Assembly (NCBI RefSeq): GCF_000423025.1
Contig: NZ_AUHE01000010.1
Location: 1-64,000, forward strand
Length of the DNA: 64,000 nucleotides
Source: Gordonia shandongensis DSM 45094
Lineage (GTDB): Bacteria; Actinomycetota; Actinomycetes; Mycobacteriales; Mycobacteriaceae
Direction: 5' to 3'
This document shows, one piece after another, positions 1 through 11,149 of the stretch (positions are counted from its first letter, which is position 1; each line of letters begins with the position of its first letter). Below the pieces are notes generated by a model. That model made no database searches, was not told where the DNA came from, and saw only the letters and a list, made by a program, of their open reading frames with translations. A program made the position numbers and the translations under genes.

Positions 1-168
1 CAGACCGGTCGACTGTGGTCGACTGGTGAACGAAACACACACCACACGCCTGTGACGCGCCATGTGTGCGTGACACGCGTGTGTGATGGCATCCACTATG
101 TACTTCTGAAACAACACCAGCACCCCTGCCGGCAAGCCGCGGGGGGTGTGCGGGACAGTTTCATAGAG
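1..168 (+). other. rRNA operon internal spacer upstream of 5S rRNA
   Basis: No gene is seen here. The stretch directly precedes a recognisable 5S rRNA and ends in the TTTCATAGAG segment commonly found just before 5S in Rhodococcus and Gordonia rRNA operons. A GC-rich hairpin (CACCCC at 121-126 pairing with GGGGTG at 144-149) and GT/CA-rich inverted segments near 40-90 fit RNase processing stems between 23S and 5S. The 23S gene should end just upstream, outside the window; I see no convincing 23S 3' end inside it. Confidence 0.7.
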
Positions 169-286
169 TTACGGCGGCTATAGCGGTGGGGAAACGCCCG
201 GTCCCATTCCGAACCCGGAAGCTAAGCCCACCTGCGCCGATGGTACTGCACTGTAATGGGTGTGGGAGAGTAGGACACCGCCGAAC
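169..286 (+). rRNA. rrf: 5S ribosomal RNA
   Basis: Sequence starts TTACGGCGGC and contains the conserved GAAACGCCCGGTCCCATTCC and GAACCCGGAAGCTAAG blocks, closing with GGACACCGCCGAACA, which pairs with the 5' end to form helix I. Length is about 118 nt, normal for an actinobacterial 5S. Ends are set from the terminal helix and may be off by a few bases. A terminator follows directly. Confidence 0.95.
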
Positions 287-300
287 ACCATTGTTCAGCA

Positions 301-334
301 GAGCCCCGGACCGGGTAACACCGGCCCGGGGCTC
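301..334 (+). terminator. rRNA operon terminator
   Basis: Perfect GC-rich inverted repeat GAGCCCCGG (301-309) with CCGGGGCTC (326-334), extended inward by CCGG/CCGG pairs, immediately after the 5S gene. It separates the rRNA operon from nucS. There is no long T-run, as is usual for actinobacterial terminators. Confidence 0.8.
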
Positions 335-376
335 TCCTGCATTCCACACCCGTATCAAGCCCGGCAGGACGTCCAC

Positions 377-382
377 TACACT
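377..382 (+). promoter_or_regulatory. -10 element for leaderless nucS mRNA
   Basis: TACACT (TANNNT) ends exactly 7 bp before the GTG at 390, the spacing expected when transcription starts on the first base of the start codon. No Shine-Dalgarno precedes the GTG. This supports 390 as the start. Confidence 0.6.
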
Positions 383-389
383 CGCGGAC

Positions 390-1076
390 GTGCGTTTAGT
401 GATTGCCGAGTGCCAGGTCGACTACGTCGGTCGGTTGACCGCCCACCTCCCGATGGCGAGCCGGCTGATCCTCATCAAGTCCGACGGGTCGGTGAGCATC
501 CACGCCGACGACCGGGCGTTCAAGCCCCTGAACTGGATGAGCCCGCCGTGCTGGCTGACCGAGCACGAGCCGGGCGACGAGGCCGGCGACCTCGAAGCGG
601 TCTGGGTGGTCGAGAACAAGTCCGGAGAACAACTGCGGATCAGCATCCGGGGGATCGAGCACGACTCATCCCATGAACTCGGCCTGGACCCGGGACTCGT
701 CAAGGACGGCGTCGAATCGCACCTTCAGGAGCTGCTCGCCGAACACATCGAGACCCTGGGCGACGGGTTCACCCTCATCCGGCGGGAGTACATGACGGCG
801 ATCGGCCCGGTAGACATCCTGTGTCGCGACGCCGAGGGACAGACCGTCGCGGTGGAGATCAAGCGGCGCGGTGAGATCGACGGCGTGGAGCAGCTCACCC
901 GGTACCTGGATCTACTCAACCGCGACGCGACGATCGCGCCGGTCAGCGGGATCTTCGCCGCCCAGGCGATCAAGCCGCAGGCCAAGACCCTCGCGACCGA
1001 CCGCGGGATCCGCTGTGTGACGCTCGACTACGAGGAACTACGCGGTACCGAGAGCACTGAGTTCCGGCTGTTCTGA
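390..1076 (+). CDS. nucS: Endonuclease NucS (non-canonical mismatch repair)
   Basis: 228 aa, the normal NucS length. NucS (EndoMS) cuts both strands at mismatches and replaces MutS/MutL in many Actinobacteria and archaea. The N-terminal DNA-binding domain begins [16 protein letters not shown]; the C-terminal RecB-like nuclease core shows GPVDILCRD (about 139-147, D142) and VEIKRR (155-160, E156 and K158). The protein ends EFRLF, resembling the sliding-clamp-binding tail of mycobacterial NucS. The open frame runs upstream into the 5S gene, so the GTG at 390 was chosen because it begins the conserved N-terminus and sits 7 bp after a TACACT -10 box. Confidence 0.95.
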   Translation: MRLVIAECQVDYVGRLTAHLPMASRLILIKSDGSVSIHADDRAFKPLNWMSPPCWLTEHEPGDEAGDLEAVWVVENKSGEQLRISIRGIEHDSSHELGLDPGLVKDGVESHLQELLAEHIETLGDGFTLIRREYMTAIGPVDILCRDAEGQTVAVEIKRRGEIDGVEQLTRYLDLLNRDATIAPVSGIFAAQAIKPQAKTLATDRGIRCVTLDYEELRGTESTEFRLF

Positions 1077-1084
1077 CGCCGGAG

Positions 1085-2038
1085 TCACGCCGATTCGGCG
1101 TTGACTCCGTCTGCGTCGATTCCGTCTGCGTCGATTCCGTCCGCGTCGATTCCGTCCGCGTCGACTCCTTCTGGGTCGATTCCGGCGGTGTCGTCGTTCC
1201 CGCCCGCGTCGTGCGCATCGGAGGTCGTGACGGCGTCGAGGACATCGGTGGCGGCGTGATCGTCGTACCGGTTCCGGCCGACCAGTGTCCGGTTGAGGAG
1301 ATCGATGTCGTCGTCCTCGGTGGTGTCGACGAGAGCCCGCTCGTCGTCGGACAGCGCCAACGCCTCGGGCAGGGCGGAGAGGTGTTCGCGGAGGGCGGCC
1401 AGGTGGTCGAGCACCTGGCGGTGGGCGTCGGCGGCGGCCTGCGCCAGCTCGCGGGACCGGCCCAGGCGTGCGAGTCCGATGCCGTGGGCGTCACCGCGGA
1501 TCCGGGCGGCGTCGTTCTCGGCGTCCTCGATGATCCGTTCGGCGCGCGCGCGTGCGGCGTCCACAGCGCGTTCCTGCTCGGCGACACGCTTCTCGGCGTC
1601 GGTGATGAGGGCGTCCGCGTGGTCCTGGGCGAGTTCCTTGGTCCGGGTTGCCTCGGCGGCCGCACGGTGCACGATGTCGTCGGCCTCCTGCCGACTCACG
1701 GAGAGCAGCTCGTCGGCCTCCTCGCGAGCGGACGCGCGGACCTCGCTGGCCTCGTCGGTGGCCAGTTGCAGCATCCGGGACACCCGTTCGCTCATGCCGG
1801 CGACCGTGGTCGGCGGCACGGACAGCGTGTTCACCTCGTTCTGGAGTTCCCGGACGCGTCTGCGCGTGTCGTCGAGGTGCGCCTGCAGTTCGTCGGCGTT
1901 GGCGTGCGCGGCGTCCCGATCGGCCTGCATCATGCGCATCTCGGCGTCGAGGCGACGGATATGGTCTGTCACCTGATCGCGGTCGTAACCGCGCATCACG
2001 ATGGGGAACGGACTCTGGCGGTTTCCGGGAGCTGACAT
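1085..2038 (-). CDS. DivIVA/Wag31-like coiled-coil protein
   Basis: 317 aa. The N-terminus (FPIVMRGYDRDQVTDHI, about 11-27) resembles the DivIVA membrane-targeting domain. It is followed by long heptad-rich coiled coils (about 28-75 and 95-215) rich in Ala, Glu and Arg. This suggests a cytoskeletal or septum/pole-associated scaffold, as for Wag31-type proteins; the exact role is not known to me. The C-terminus is an acidic tail ending in GIDAD-type pentapeptide repeats encoded by six 15-bp units at 1101-1190. The ATG at 2038 follows a TACACT -10 by 6 bp (leaderless). The longer open frame upstream has no protein-like content. Confidence 0.75.
   Translation of the reverse strand: MSAPGNRQSPFPIVMRGYDRDQVTDHIRRLDAEMRMMQADRDAAHANADELQAHLDDTRRRVRELQNEVNTLSVPPTTVAGMSERVSRMLQLATDEASEVRASAREEADELLSVSRQEADDIVHRAAAEATRTKELAQDHADALITDAEKRVAEQERAVDAARARAERIIEDAENDAARIRGDAHGIGLARLGRSRELAQAAADAHRQVLDHLAALREHLSALPEALALSDDERALVDTTEDDDIDLLNRTLVGRNRYDDHAATDVLDAVTTSDAHDAGGNDDTAGIDPEGVDADGIDADGIDADGIDADGVNAESA
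1101..1190 (-). repeat. Six 15-bp tandem repeats in the DivIVA-like gene
   Basis: Six consecutive 15-bp units, consensus TCGATTCCGTCTGCG on the plus strand, encode Gly-Ile/Val-Asp-Ala-Asp pentapeptides at the acidic C-terminus. Units differ by one to four bases. Because the unit is a multiple of three, copy-number change lengthens or shortens the tail without a frameshift. Confidence 0.9.
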
Positions 2039-2044
2039 ATCCCC

Positions 2045-2050
2045 AGTGTA
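2045..2050 (-). promoter_or_regulatory. -10 element for the DivIVA-like gene
   Basis: TACACT on the minus strand lies 6 bp before the ATG at 2038, giving a predicted leaderless transcript and supporting that start. Confidence 0.5.
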
Positions 2051-2154
2051 CGGCGGGTGGAGGCCGCGCACGGGGAACGACGCGGGGTGTCGCAGGGTCG
2101 TCGCGGGGTGCCGAGTCGGAACCGGCCGTCGGCGTCGGCCGGCAGTGCCGACGA

Positions 2155-2640
2155 TCAGTGTCCGGCGGCGGGTTCGACCAGTTCCAGAAGGACCCCACCG
2201 GCATCCTTGGGATGCACGAAGTTGATACGCGAGTCCGCGGTGCCCCGTTTGGGGGCGGGGTACAGGAGACGCACGCCGTTGTCGGTGAGACGGCGCATCA
2301 CCTCGTCGAGATCGGTGACCCGAACGGCGAGCTGCTGGAGTCCGGGACCGGATCGGCCGATGAACTTCGCGATCGTCGACTCGTCGTTCAGCGGTGCGAG
2401 CAGTTGGATCTGCGTGTCGGCGCCCGCGGGGCCGATCATCGCCTCGCGGACGCCCTGCTCGTCGTTGATCTCCTCGTGGAGGTTGGCGAATCCGAGGTTC
2501 GTCAGCCACCAGGCCGCGGCCTCGTCGAGGTCCGGGACGGCGATGCCGACGTGGTCGACGGCGGTGACCAGGTCACCGATCGGCTGCAGCGCGGCTGCGT
2601 TGGTGGTACTTGTCACGTCATCGGATGAGGAGTTGCTCAT
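2155..2640 (-). CDS. mce: Methylmalonyl-CoA epimerase
   Basis: 161 aa vicinal-oxygen-chelate protein that should interconvert (R)- and (S)-methylmalonyl-CoA in propionyl-CoA metabolism. Metal-site motifs are visible: VDHVGIAV (H30), IQLLAPL (Gln ligand) and LLELVEP (E153). The segment that often reads GxGxHH in other genera is GPGLQQLAV here, so the third ligand position is Gln; mycobacterial homologues look the same from memory. ATG at 2640 follows TACCGT by 6 bp. The thiolase gene is divergent next door, as in the Rv1322A-fadA4 arrangement. Confidence 0.88.
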   Translation of the reverse strand: MSNSSSDDVTSTTNAAALQPIGDLVTAVDHVGIAVPDLDEAAAWWLTNLGFANLHEEINDEQGVREAMIGPAGADTQIQLLAPLNDESTIAKFIGRSGPGLQQLAVRVTDLDEVMRRLTDNGVRLLYPAPKRGTADSRINFVHPKDAGGVLLELVEPAAGH

Positions 2641-2646
2641 GACATA

Positions 2647-2652
2647 ACGGTA
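2647..2652 (-). promoter_or_regulatory. -10 element for methylmalonyl-CoA epimerase
   Basis: TACCGT on the minus strand lies 6 bp before the ATG at 2640. No ribosome binding site is seen, consistent with a leaderless mRNA. Confidence 0.5.
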
Positions 2653-2757
2653 GCGTTGAGGCGAGACCGGGGCGACGTCCGGGCGCCCCACGGTCCACTC
2701 CGCAGCGGCGACGAGCACCTCGACTCGTCCCGCTGCATCGCAATGAGGAGCTGATAG

Positions 2758-3951
2758 ATGTCCGACAACACGACCGTGATCGTTTCGGGCGCCCGCACCG
2801 CACAGGGCCGCCTGATGGGATCACTCAAGGGATTCTCCGCCGTCGACCTCGGGGCCACGGCCGTGAAGGGAGCGCTGGAGCGGGGAGGGGTGGACCCCGC
2901 ACAGGTGCAGTACGTGATCATGGGGCAGGTCCTGACCGCGGGCGCCGGCCAGATGCCCGCGCGGCAGACCGCCGTGAAGGCAGGCATCGGCTGGGACGTG
3001 CCCGCGCTGTCGATCAACAAGATGTGCCTCTCGGGCATCGACTCGATCGCGCTGGCCGACCAGCTCATCCGTGCCGGTGAGTTCGACTGCGTGGTGGCCG
3101 GGGGCCAGGAGTCGATGACTCAGGCGCCGCACCTGCTGCCGGGAAGTCGCGGCGGCTTCAAGTACGGCGACACCGCGCTCGTGGACCACATGGCCTACGA
3201 CGGGCTGCACGACGTGTTCACCGATCAGGCGATGGGTGCGCTCACCGAGGACGGTAACGACACCGACGGCTTCACCCGCGAGGAACAGGACGCGTTCGCC
3301 GCCCGGAGCCACCGGTTGGCGGCCGAGGCGATCGCGAAGGGCGTCTTCGACGACGAGATCGTGCCGGTCGCCGTTCCACAGCGGAAGGGCGACCCGGTCG
3401 AGTTCACCGTCGACGAGGGCGTTCGCGCCGACACCACCGCCGAGTCGCTGGCCGGCCTGCGTCCGGCGTTCCGCAAGGGCGGCACCCTCACCGCGGGCAA
3501 TTCGTCGCAGATCTCAGACGGTGCGGCGGCTGTCGTCGTGATGAGCCGTGCGCGCGCCGAGGAGCTCGGCCTGACGTGGCTGGCGGAGATCGGTGCGCAC
3601 GGCGTCGTCGCCGGACCGGATTCGTCGTTGCAGCAGCAGCCGGCTAACGCCATCGTCAAGGCGTGTGAGCGTGAGGGCATCGCCCCCGCCGATCTCGACC
3701 TGGTGGAGATCAACGAGGCCTTCGCGGCGGTGGGCCTGGCGTCCACGCGTGCCTTGGGCATCGATCCGGAGATCGTGAACGTCAACGGCGGCGGCATCGC
3801 TCTCGGTCACCCCATCGGAACCTCGGGTGCGCGCATCACGCTCCACCTCGCGCTCGAACTGGCGCGTCGCGGTGGCGGCGTGGGGGCCGCGGCGCTGTGC
3901 GGTGCGGGTGGACAGGGCGACGCCCTGATCGTTCGCGTGGCGAAGGGGTGA
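2758..3951 (+). CDS. fadA4: Acetyl-CoA acetyltransferase (thiolase, FadA4-like)
   Basis: 397 aa, the typical biosynthetic thiolase length. Thiolases condense two acetyl-CoA or cleave acetoacetyl-CoA. The nucleophile is C90 in NKMCLSG, H351 lies in [11 protein letters not shown] and the second catalytic Cys is C381 in [12 protein letters not shown] at 2758 has a good ribosome site (GAGGAG, about 8 bp upstream). It is the first gene of a tight run with the DUF3817 protein and the thioredoxin/TPR gene. Confidence 0.93.
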   Translation: MSDNTTVIVSGARTAQGRLMGSLKGFSAVDLGATAVKGALERGGVDPAQVQYVIMGQVLTAGAGQMPARQTAVKAGIGWDVPALSINKMCLSGIDSIALADQLIRAGEFDCVVAGGQESMTQAPHLLPGSRGGFKYGDTALVDHMAYDGLHDVFTDQAMGALTEDGNDTDGFTREEQDAFAARSHRLAAEAIAKGVFDDEIVPVAVPQRKGDPVEFTVDEGVRADTTAESLAGLRPAFRKGGTLTAGNSSQISDGAAAVVVMSRARAEELGLTWLAEIGAHGVVAGPDSSLQQQPANAIVKACEREGIAPADLDLVEINEAFAAVGLASTRALGIDPEIVNVNGGGIALGHPIGTSGARITLHLALELARRGGGVGAAALCGAGGQGDALIVRVAKG

Positions 3952-3957
3952 GTGACG

Positions 3958-4323
3958 ATGACTGACTTCTTCGACCTGAGCACGCCCGCCAGGCGGTTCC
4001 GATTCATCGCCGTCGTCGAGGCGATCACCTGGGCCCTCCTGCTGGTCGGGATGGCCGTCAAGTACGGCGCGGGTGTCGACGCGGCGACCATGGTGCCGGG
4101 GGCGCTGCACGGCGCCGCATTCCTGATCTACCTCGCCGCTGCCCTGCACGCCGCGGTCCGTCTCTCGTGGACGCCGAAGGTGACGATCCTGGCGCTCGTG
4201 GCCTCGCTGCCGCCGTTCTTCACGGTGTGGTTCGAGCAGTGGGCCAAGCGCAACGGGCATCTCGGCGAACTGTCCGACTCGGTTGCCGACGACGACGGGG
4301 ATCGTGACACACTGAAGGTGTGA
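3958..4323 (+). CDS. DUF3817 family membrane protein
   Basis: 121 aa with three to four hydrophobic segments: about 14-34 (IAVVEAITWALLLVGMAVKY), 45-65 and 73-92. The FRFIAVVEAITWALL and VKYG signatures are those of DUF3817 proteins, whose function is unknown. The ATG at 3958 was preferred over the GTG at 3952 because AAGGGG is then correctly spaced. It overlaps the following thioredoxin gene by 4 bp (GTGA). A second DUF3817 gene is at 17342. Confidence 0.75.
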   Translation: MTDFFDLSTPARRFRFIAVVEAITWALLLVGMAVKYGAGVDAATMVPGALHGAAFLIYLAAALHAAVRLSWTPKVTILALVASLPPFFTVWFEQWAKRNGHLGELSDSVADDDGDRDTLKV

Positions 4324-5273
4324 CAACACCTTCTCGACGTCAAGAGCAAGCGAGCGCCGCGATCGCCATGTCCGGCGCCGTCGACCTCGCGGGACTGAAG
4401 GAGCGGGCATTGGCGCAGCAGGCTGCTGCGTCGCGTCCCGCTCCTTCGGCGTCTCCGGAGGACGGTGGGAGCCCGTCGCCGGACGCCGTGATCGACGTGA
4501 CCGATGCGACCTTCGAATCGGACGTCATCGCCCGATCGAGCACCCAGGTCGTGGTGGTCGACCTGTGGGCCTCCTGGTGCGAGCCGTGCAAGCAGCTGTC
4601 GCCGGTCCTGGAGAAGATGGCCGCCGCATCCGGCGGGCGGTGGGTGCTGGCGAAGGTCGACGTGGACGCGAACCCCGGCATCGCACAGGCCTTCGGCGTG
4701 CAGTCGTTGCCGACGGTGGTGGCGCTCGTGGCCGGGCGCCCGGTGTCCGCGTTCAACGGCGTGCAGCCCGAACAGCAGATCCAGGCGTGGTTGGACGACA
4801 TCTTCGCGCAGGTCGGCGGCGTGCTGCCCGACTCCGGGCGAGACGGTGGGGCGCCGGCCGACGAACCGGACGATCCCCGGATGGTGGCCGCCGCGGAACT
4901 GCTCGACGCGGGTGACTTCGACGAGGCGCTGATCGCGTATCGCGCGATCCTCGGTGTGGAGCCCGACAACACGGAGGCCGCCGCGGCGATCCGCAACCTC
5001 GAGTTCGCGATGCGGGCCCAGGCGCACGACCCGTCGGTCGTGTCGACGGCGCAGCCCGGCGACGTGGATGCGCAACTGGCCGCCGCCGACGTGCTGCTGC
5101 TCGGTCAGCGTCCCGATGAGGCGTTCGACCGCATCATCGAACTGGTCAAGGTGACCGCAGCGGACGATCGCGACCGTGCTCGCGCGCGGCTCCTCGAGCT
5201 GTTCGAGCTGTTCGATCCGTCCGAACCGTTCGTGAAGGCGGCGCGGCGCAAGCTCGCGACCGCCCTGTACTGA
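4320..5273 (+). CDS. Thioredoxin-domain protein with C-terminal TPR region
   Basis: 317 aa. An alanine/proline-rich stretch (1-55) leads to a thioredoxin fold (about 57-165) with the active site WCEPC (C87, C90) and the cis-proline region SLPTV. The remaining ~130 residues are helical pairs of TPR type (MVAAAELLDAGDFDEALIAY and following), like the co-chaperone CnoX/YbbN. A role in protecting client proteins and redox control is inferred. GTG at 4320 overlaps the DUF3817 stop by 4 bp. The 3' end is duplicated in a 20-bp tandem array spanning the stop codon. Confidence 0.85.
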   Translation: MTTPSRRQEQASAAIAMSGAVDLAGLKERALAQQAAASRPAPSASPEDGGSPSPDAVIDVTDATFESDVIARSSTQVVVVDLWASWCEPCKQLSPVLEKMAAASGGRWVLAKVDVDANPGIAQAFGVQSLPTVVALVAGRPVSAFNGVQPEQQIQAWLDDIFAQVGGVLPDSGRDGGAPADEPDDPRMVAAAELLDAGDFDEALIAYRAILGVEPDNTEAAAAIRNLEFAMRAQAHDPSVVSTAQPGDVDAQLAAADVLLLGQRPDEAFDRIIELVKVTAADDRDRARARLLELFELFDPSEPFVKAARRKLATALY

Positions 5274-5323
5274 TCGCGACCGCCCTGTACTGATCGCGAC
5301 CGCCCTGTACTGATCGCGACCGC
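5255..5323 (+). repeat. 20-bp tandem repeat across the thioredoxin/TPR stop codon
   Basis: The unit TGATCGCGACCGCCCTGTAC occurs in full at 5271-5290 and 5291-5310, with partial copies on both sides. Each unit contains the TGA stop, so only the first is used. The array lies in the convergent gap before glgB. Confidence 0.95.
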
Positions 5324-5361
5324 ACACGGGCTGCATCGAACGATCGCCCACGCCCCTGACG

Positions 5362-7178
<1,817 letters not shown>

Positions 7179-7182
<4 letters not shown>

Positions 7183-9221
7183 GTCGTACCGAGGCGGCGC
7201 AGCGCCCCGCGGACGGCGTCGGCGTCGGTCGTCCGCCAGAACGGCGGCAGACCCGCCAGCAGGTAGCCGGCGTAGCGTGCGGTGACCAGCCGCGGGTCGA
7301 GGACGGCGACGACGCCGCGGTCGTCACTCGAGCGCAGGAGCCGCCCGACCCCCTGGGCCAGGAGCAGTGCGGCGTGATTGGCCGACACGGTGAGGAAGCC
7401 GTTCCCGCCGCGGGCGTCGACGTCGCGCTGGCGTGCCGACAGCAGCGGGTCGTCGGGTCGTGGGAAGGGGATGCGGTCGATCATCACCAGGCTCAGCGAC
7501 CGGCCGGGGACGTCGACTCCCTGCCACAGGGAGAGCGTGCCGAACAGGCACGTCGGCTCGTCGGCGGCGAACCGTTCGATCAAAGCGGAGGTCGTGTCGT
7601 CGCCCTGGCACAGCAGCGGGAACGCGACGCGGTCGCGGAGTGTCTCGGCTGCATGTCTGGCCGCGCGCATCGACGAGAAGAGCCCGAGCGTCCGCCCGCC
7701 CGCCGCCGTCATCAGCTCGACCATCTCATCGAGTGTCTGGGGCGCCATCGGGTCGCGGCCGGGCGGCGGAAGATGCCGGCCCACGTAGAGGATCGCCGAC
7801 CGGGGATAGTCGAAGGGGCTGCCGACGTCGAGACCGACCCAGCCGGGCTCCGGTCCCGCCTCCGGTGATGTTGGCTGCGGTGATGCCGTGTCCGGTGGCG
7901 TCGCCGCCGAGGCGTCCTGCCGTCCGTGCGCCGGCAGGCCCCACGTGCGCGCCAGGGCGTCGAAGTCGCCGCCGATCGTCAGGGTCGCCGACGTCAGCAC
8001 CACGGTGGATTCGGTGAACAGGGAGGTCCGCAGCAGACCGGCCACCGACAGCGGCGCGATGCGCAGAACGCGGCGTTCGGTGGTGCGGAAACGATCGGTG
8101 GCCAGCCAGATGACGTCGTGACGACGCGTGATGTCGGGTTCGGCGAAGACCGTCAGCACCCGGACCACGGCGTCGTGCAGCGAGTCGACGGCGCTGATCG
8201 CCATCTGCCGCGCCGCCGCTGCGTCGGGGTCCGACCCCGACGACGGCGCCGGCCCGATCGCGCTGCGCGCATTCCACAGTCGGTCGCGCAGGGCGGCGAG
8301 GATCTCGGGCGCACCGGCGGGCAGTCGCGTCCATTCGCCTTCGCGAGAATCGTCCAGCAGCGTTTCGAGCTGCTCGCCCGCACCGACGAGAGCGTCGGCC
8401 GTCGCATCGTCGATGAGGCGACCCAGACGACGGGACACCTGGGTGACGGCCGTCGCGGAGATCTCCTCGGTGGTGACGGAGGTGATCCGGTCGACCAACT
8501 CGTGAGCCTCGTCGATCACGACGACCCGATGTTCCGGGAGGATCGTCGCCGGACTCATCGCGTCGATCGCCAGCATGGCGTGATTGGTGACGATCACATC
8601 GGACGCACCCGCCCGTCTGCGGGCCGACTCGGCGAAGCAGTCGGCGCCGTACGCGCAGTTCGCGGCGCCGAGACACTCCTTCGACGTCACGCTCACCTGG
8701 CGCCACGCCTGGTCGCTCACACCGGGCGCCAGATCGTCGCGGTCACCGGTGTCCGTATCGGAGGTCCATTCGCGCAGTCGGGTCACCTCGCGCCCCATCC
8801 GCGACATCTCGAAGGCGTCGAACAGTTCGCTCGCCGGATCCTCGGCGACGCCGGAGTGGATCTTGTTGAGACACAGATAGTTGGCGCGACCCTTCAGGAT
8901 GGCGAAGGTCGGTTCCCGGCCCAGCGGCCCCGTCAACGCCGACGTCAGACGCGGCAGATCGCGTTCGGTGAGCTGTCTCTGCAGTGCGATGGTCGCCGTC
9001 GAGACGACGACCGTCTCCTCCTGCGCCACCGCGTGACGGATCGACGGAACCAGGTAGGCCAACGACTTGCCGGTGCCGGTGCCGGCCTGCACCGCGAGGT
9101 GGTGGTCGTCGTCGATGGCGTCCGCGACGGCCTCGGCCATCGCGAGCTGACCCTCGCGCGGCGCACCGCCCACGGCCTCGACAGCGGTGTTCAGGAGGTC
9201 CGGGACGTCGGGGACACTCAC
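7179..9221 (-). CDS. dinG: ATP-dependent helicase, DinG/XPD-like
   Basis: 680 aa superfamily 2 DNA helicase. Walker A AGTGTGKS (about 46-53), the DEAH box in VVVIDEAHE (about 232) and C-terminal motifs QGVDVPG and QGVGRLLR are present. Four cysteines for an iron-sulphur cluster are plausible in YLCLN and CLGAANCAYGADC. 5'-3' unwinding in repair of replication-transcription conflicts is known for the family. GTG at 9221 overlaps the pncA stop by 4 bp, indicating translational coupling. Confidence 0.9.
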
Positions 9222-9811
9222 CCGAGCAGGTCCACGCCGGCGTCGCGGAGCTCGTCCAGAGCGCGCCGCGTCGTGGCCTCGGCGACGCCCGCGGTGTGGG
9301 CCGCCAGCACGCGCGTACCGAAACCTGCGGCGATCGCGTCGAGGGCGGTGGCACGCACGCAGTGATCGGTGGCGATGCCGACGACGTCGACGTCGGTCAC
9401 CCCGTGCTCCGACAGCCAGGCCGCCAGCGTCACGCCGTTCTCGTCGGCCCCCTCGAAGCCGGAGTACGCGGCCTCGTACTCGCCCTTGGAGAAGACGGCC
9501 CGGACGGGCCGCAGGTCGAAGTCCGGGTGGAACTCGGCACCGGGCGTGCCCGCACGACAGTGGGGCGGCCAGGAGTCGACGAAGTCGGGGTCGTCGGAGA
9601 AGTGATCGCCGGGATCGACGTGGTGGTCACGGGTGGCGACCACCAGGTCGTAGCCGACGGCCAGCGTGTTCACCGAGCGGGCGACCGCTGCGCCGCCCTC
9701 GACGCCGAGTGCGCCGCCCTCGCAGAAGTCGTTCTGGACGTCGACGATCACCAATGCTCGGGTGGACTCGTCGGGACTTCGCCTCTCGGGGTTTCGGTTC
9801 TCGGGGATCAT
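9218..9811 (-). CDS. pncA: Nicotinamidase
   Basis: 197 aa isochorismatase-fold amidase converting nicotinamide to nicotinate in NAD salvage. The catalytic triad is visible: D24 in VIVDVQNDF, K109 in FSKGEY and C151 in ATDHCV. Metal ligands D62 and H64 are in RDHHVD. The start is the ATG at 9811, overlapping the pncB stop by 4 bp; this leaves a somewhat long N-terminus (about 15 extra residues). pncB, which uses the product, lies immediately upstream, so the two form a Preiss-Handler salvage unit. Confidence 0.9.
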   Translation of the reverse strand: MIPENRNPERRSPDESTRALVIVDVQNDFCEGGALGVEGGAAVARSVNTLAVGYDLVVATRDHHVDPGDHFSDDPDFVDSWPPHCRAGTPGAEFHPDFDLRPVRAVFSKGEYEAAYSGFEGADENGVTLAAWLSEHGVTDVDVVGIATDHCVRATALDAIAAGFGTRVLAAHTAGVAEATTRRALDELRDAGVDLLG

Positions 9812-11130
9812 CGACTCTCCGGATCGTTCACGTAGCGGGTGGGGACTGCCGGGTCGCCGTGGCTCAGACCCAGCCCCTCCCACGGCAGCGAGACGAGGCC
9901 GCGGGCCACATGCTCGCGCGATGCCTCCAGTGTAGGGATGTCCGCGGCGCGCTCGCCGCCCCGCACGAGGGGGATCTGCAGGGGCCGGACGTCCAGGTCC
10001 GCGGCGTGAGGCGGGTCGGTGCGGTCGACCGGATCCTCGCGGACCACGACCTCCTCGACGATCGTTCCGGTGGGGCGCGCGGCGCGGAACGCGCGTTTGG
10101 CGCCGCCGTGACTCTCCTTGTGGCTGGAGCGTTTCGCGACGGGCACGCCGTCGACCTCGACGAGCTTGTAGACCATTCCCGCGGTCGGCGATCCGCTGCC
10201 GGTGACGACCGACGTGCCCACACCGTAGGTGTCGACCGGCTCGGCGCGCAGGGAGGCGATCGCGTACTCGTCGAGATCGCCCGAGACGACGATCTTGGTC
10301 TCGGTCGCACCGAGCTCGTCGAGTTGAGCGCGGACCTGCCGGGCGAGGACCCCTAGATCCCCCGAATCGATCCGGACCGCCCCGAGCTCGGTTCCGGCGA
10401 CCTCGATGGCGTTCCGGACGCCTGCGGTGATGTCGTAGGTGTCGACCAGCAGCGTGGTCGACGGACCGAACGCCGCCACCTGCGCCTCGAACGCGGCACG
10501 CTCATCGGAGCCGCCGGGACGGGCGAACGACAGGGTGAAGGCGTGTGCGGCGGTTCCGGCGCTAGGGACACCGTAGGTGCGCGCCGCCTCCAGATTGCTC
10601 GTCGCATCCACACCCGCCAGATACGCGGCCCGCGAGGCGGCGACAGCGGCGTGCTCGTGCGTGCGGCGTCCACCCATCTCGATGATCGGGCGTCCGGCGG
10701 CCGCACTGACCATCCGGGCCGCGGCCGAGGCGACGGCGCTGTCGTGATTGAGGATCGAGAGGATCAGCGTCTCGAGCAGGACGGCTTCGCCGAACCCGCC
10801 GCGCACCGTCAGCACCGGCGACCCCGGGAAGTAGAGCTCACCCTCGCGATAGCCGTCGACGTCGCCGCCGAACCGGTAGTCGGCCAGCCAGCCGAGAGTG
10901 TCGTCGTCGACGATCCCGCGGAGGGCGGCCAGCTCGGCATCGCCGAATCGAAACGCGTCGAGGGCGTCCAGAACACGTCCGGTGCCTGCGACGACGCCGA
11001 ATCGGCGGCCGTCGGGAAGGCGGCGCGCGAACACCTCGAAAACACAGTTGCGCTGGGCTGTTCCCGCCTTGAGGGCGGCCGACAGCATGGTCAGCTCGTA
11101 TTGATCGGTCAGCAGCGCGGTACTGGTCAC
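9808..11130 (-). CDS. pncB: Nicotinate phosphoribosyltransferase
   Basis: 440 aa. Joins nicotinate and PRPP to form nicotinate mononucleotide. Starts [15 protein letters not shown], with the family's TDQYELTM motif; RIDSGDLG (phosphate binding) and GVGTSVVTG follow. The start is taken as the GTG at 11130, 7 bp after TAGGGT; the ATG at 11151 would overlap the divergent clpS start. First gene of the pncB-pncA-dinG-glgB operon, all joined by 4-bp overlaps. Confidence 0.9.
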   Translation of the reverse strand: MTSTALLTDQYELTMLSAALKAGTAQRNCVFEVFARRLPDGRRFGVVAGTGRVLDALDAFRFGDAELAALRGIVDDDTLGWLADYRFGGDVDGYREGELYFPGSPVLTVRGGFGEAVLLETLILSILNHDSAVASAAARMVSAAAGRPIIEMGGRRTHEHAAVAASRAAYLAGVDATSNLEAARTYGVPSAGTAAHAFTLSFARPGGSDERAAFEAQVAAFGPSTTLLVDTYDITAGVRNAIEVAGTELGAVRIDSGDLGVLARQVRAQLDELGATETKIVVSGDLDEYAIASLRAEPVDTYGVGTSVVTGSGSPTAGMVYKLVEVDGVPVAKRSSHKESHGGAKRAFRAARPTGTIVEEVVVREDPVDRTDPPHAADLDVRPLQIPLVRGGERAADIPTLEASREHVARGLVSLPWEGLGLSHGDPAVPTRYVNDPESR

Positions 11131-11136
11131 CTTCGC

Positions 11137-11143
11137 TACCCTA
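11137..11143. promoter_or_regulatory. Overlapping divergent -10 elements for pncB and clpS
   Basis: On the plus strand TACCCT (11137-11142) ends 7 bp before the clpS ATG at 11150. On the minus strand TAGGGT (11143-11138) ends 7 bp before the pncB GTG at 11130. The two -10 boxes share five base pairs, so both genes are predicted to be leaderless and to compete for RNA polymerase at one site. Confidence 0.6.
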
Positions 11144-11149
11144 TTACTC

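Noticed and set aside
1..60. 23S rRNA 3' end at the window start
   Set aside because: The sequence lacks the conserved terminal 23S helix text, and the position fits the 23S-5S spacer.
186..389. Upstream extension of the nucS frame from an ATG at 186
   Set aside because: It overlaps the 5S rRNA and its terminator. The conserved NucS N-terminus begins at the GTG at 390.
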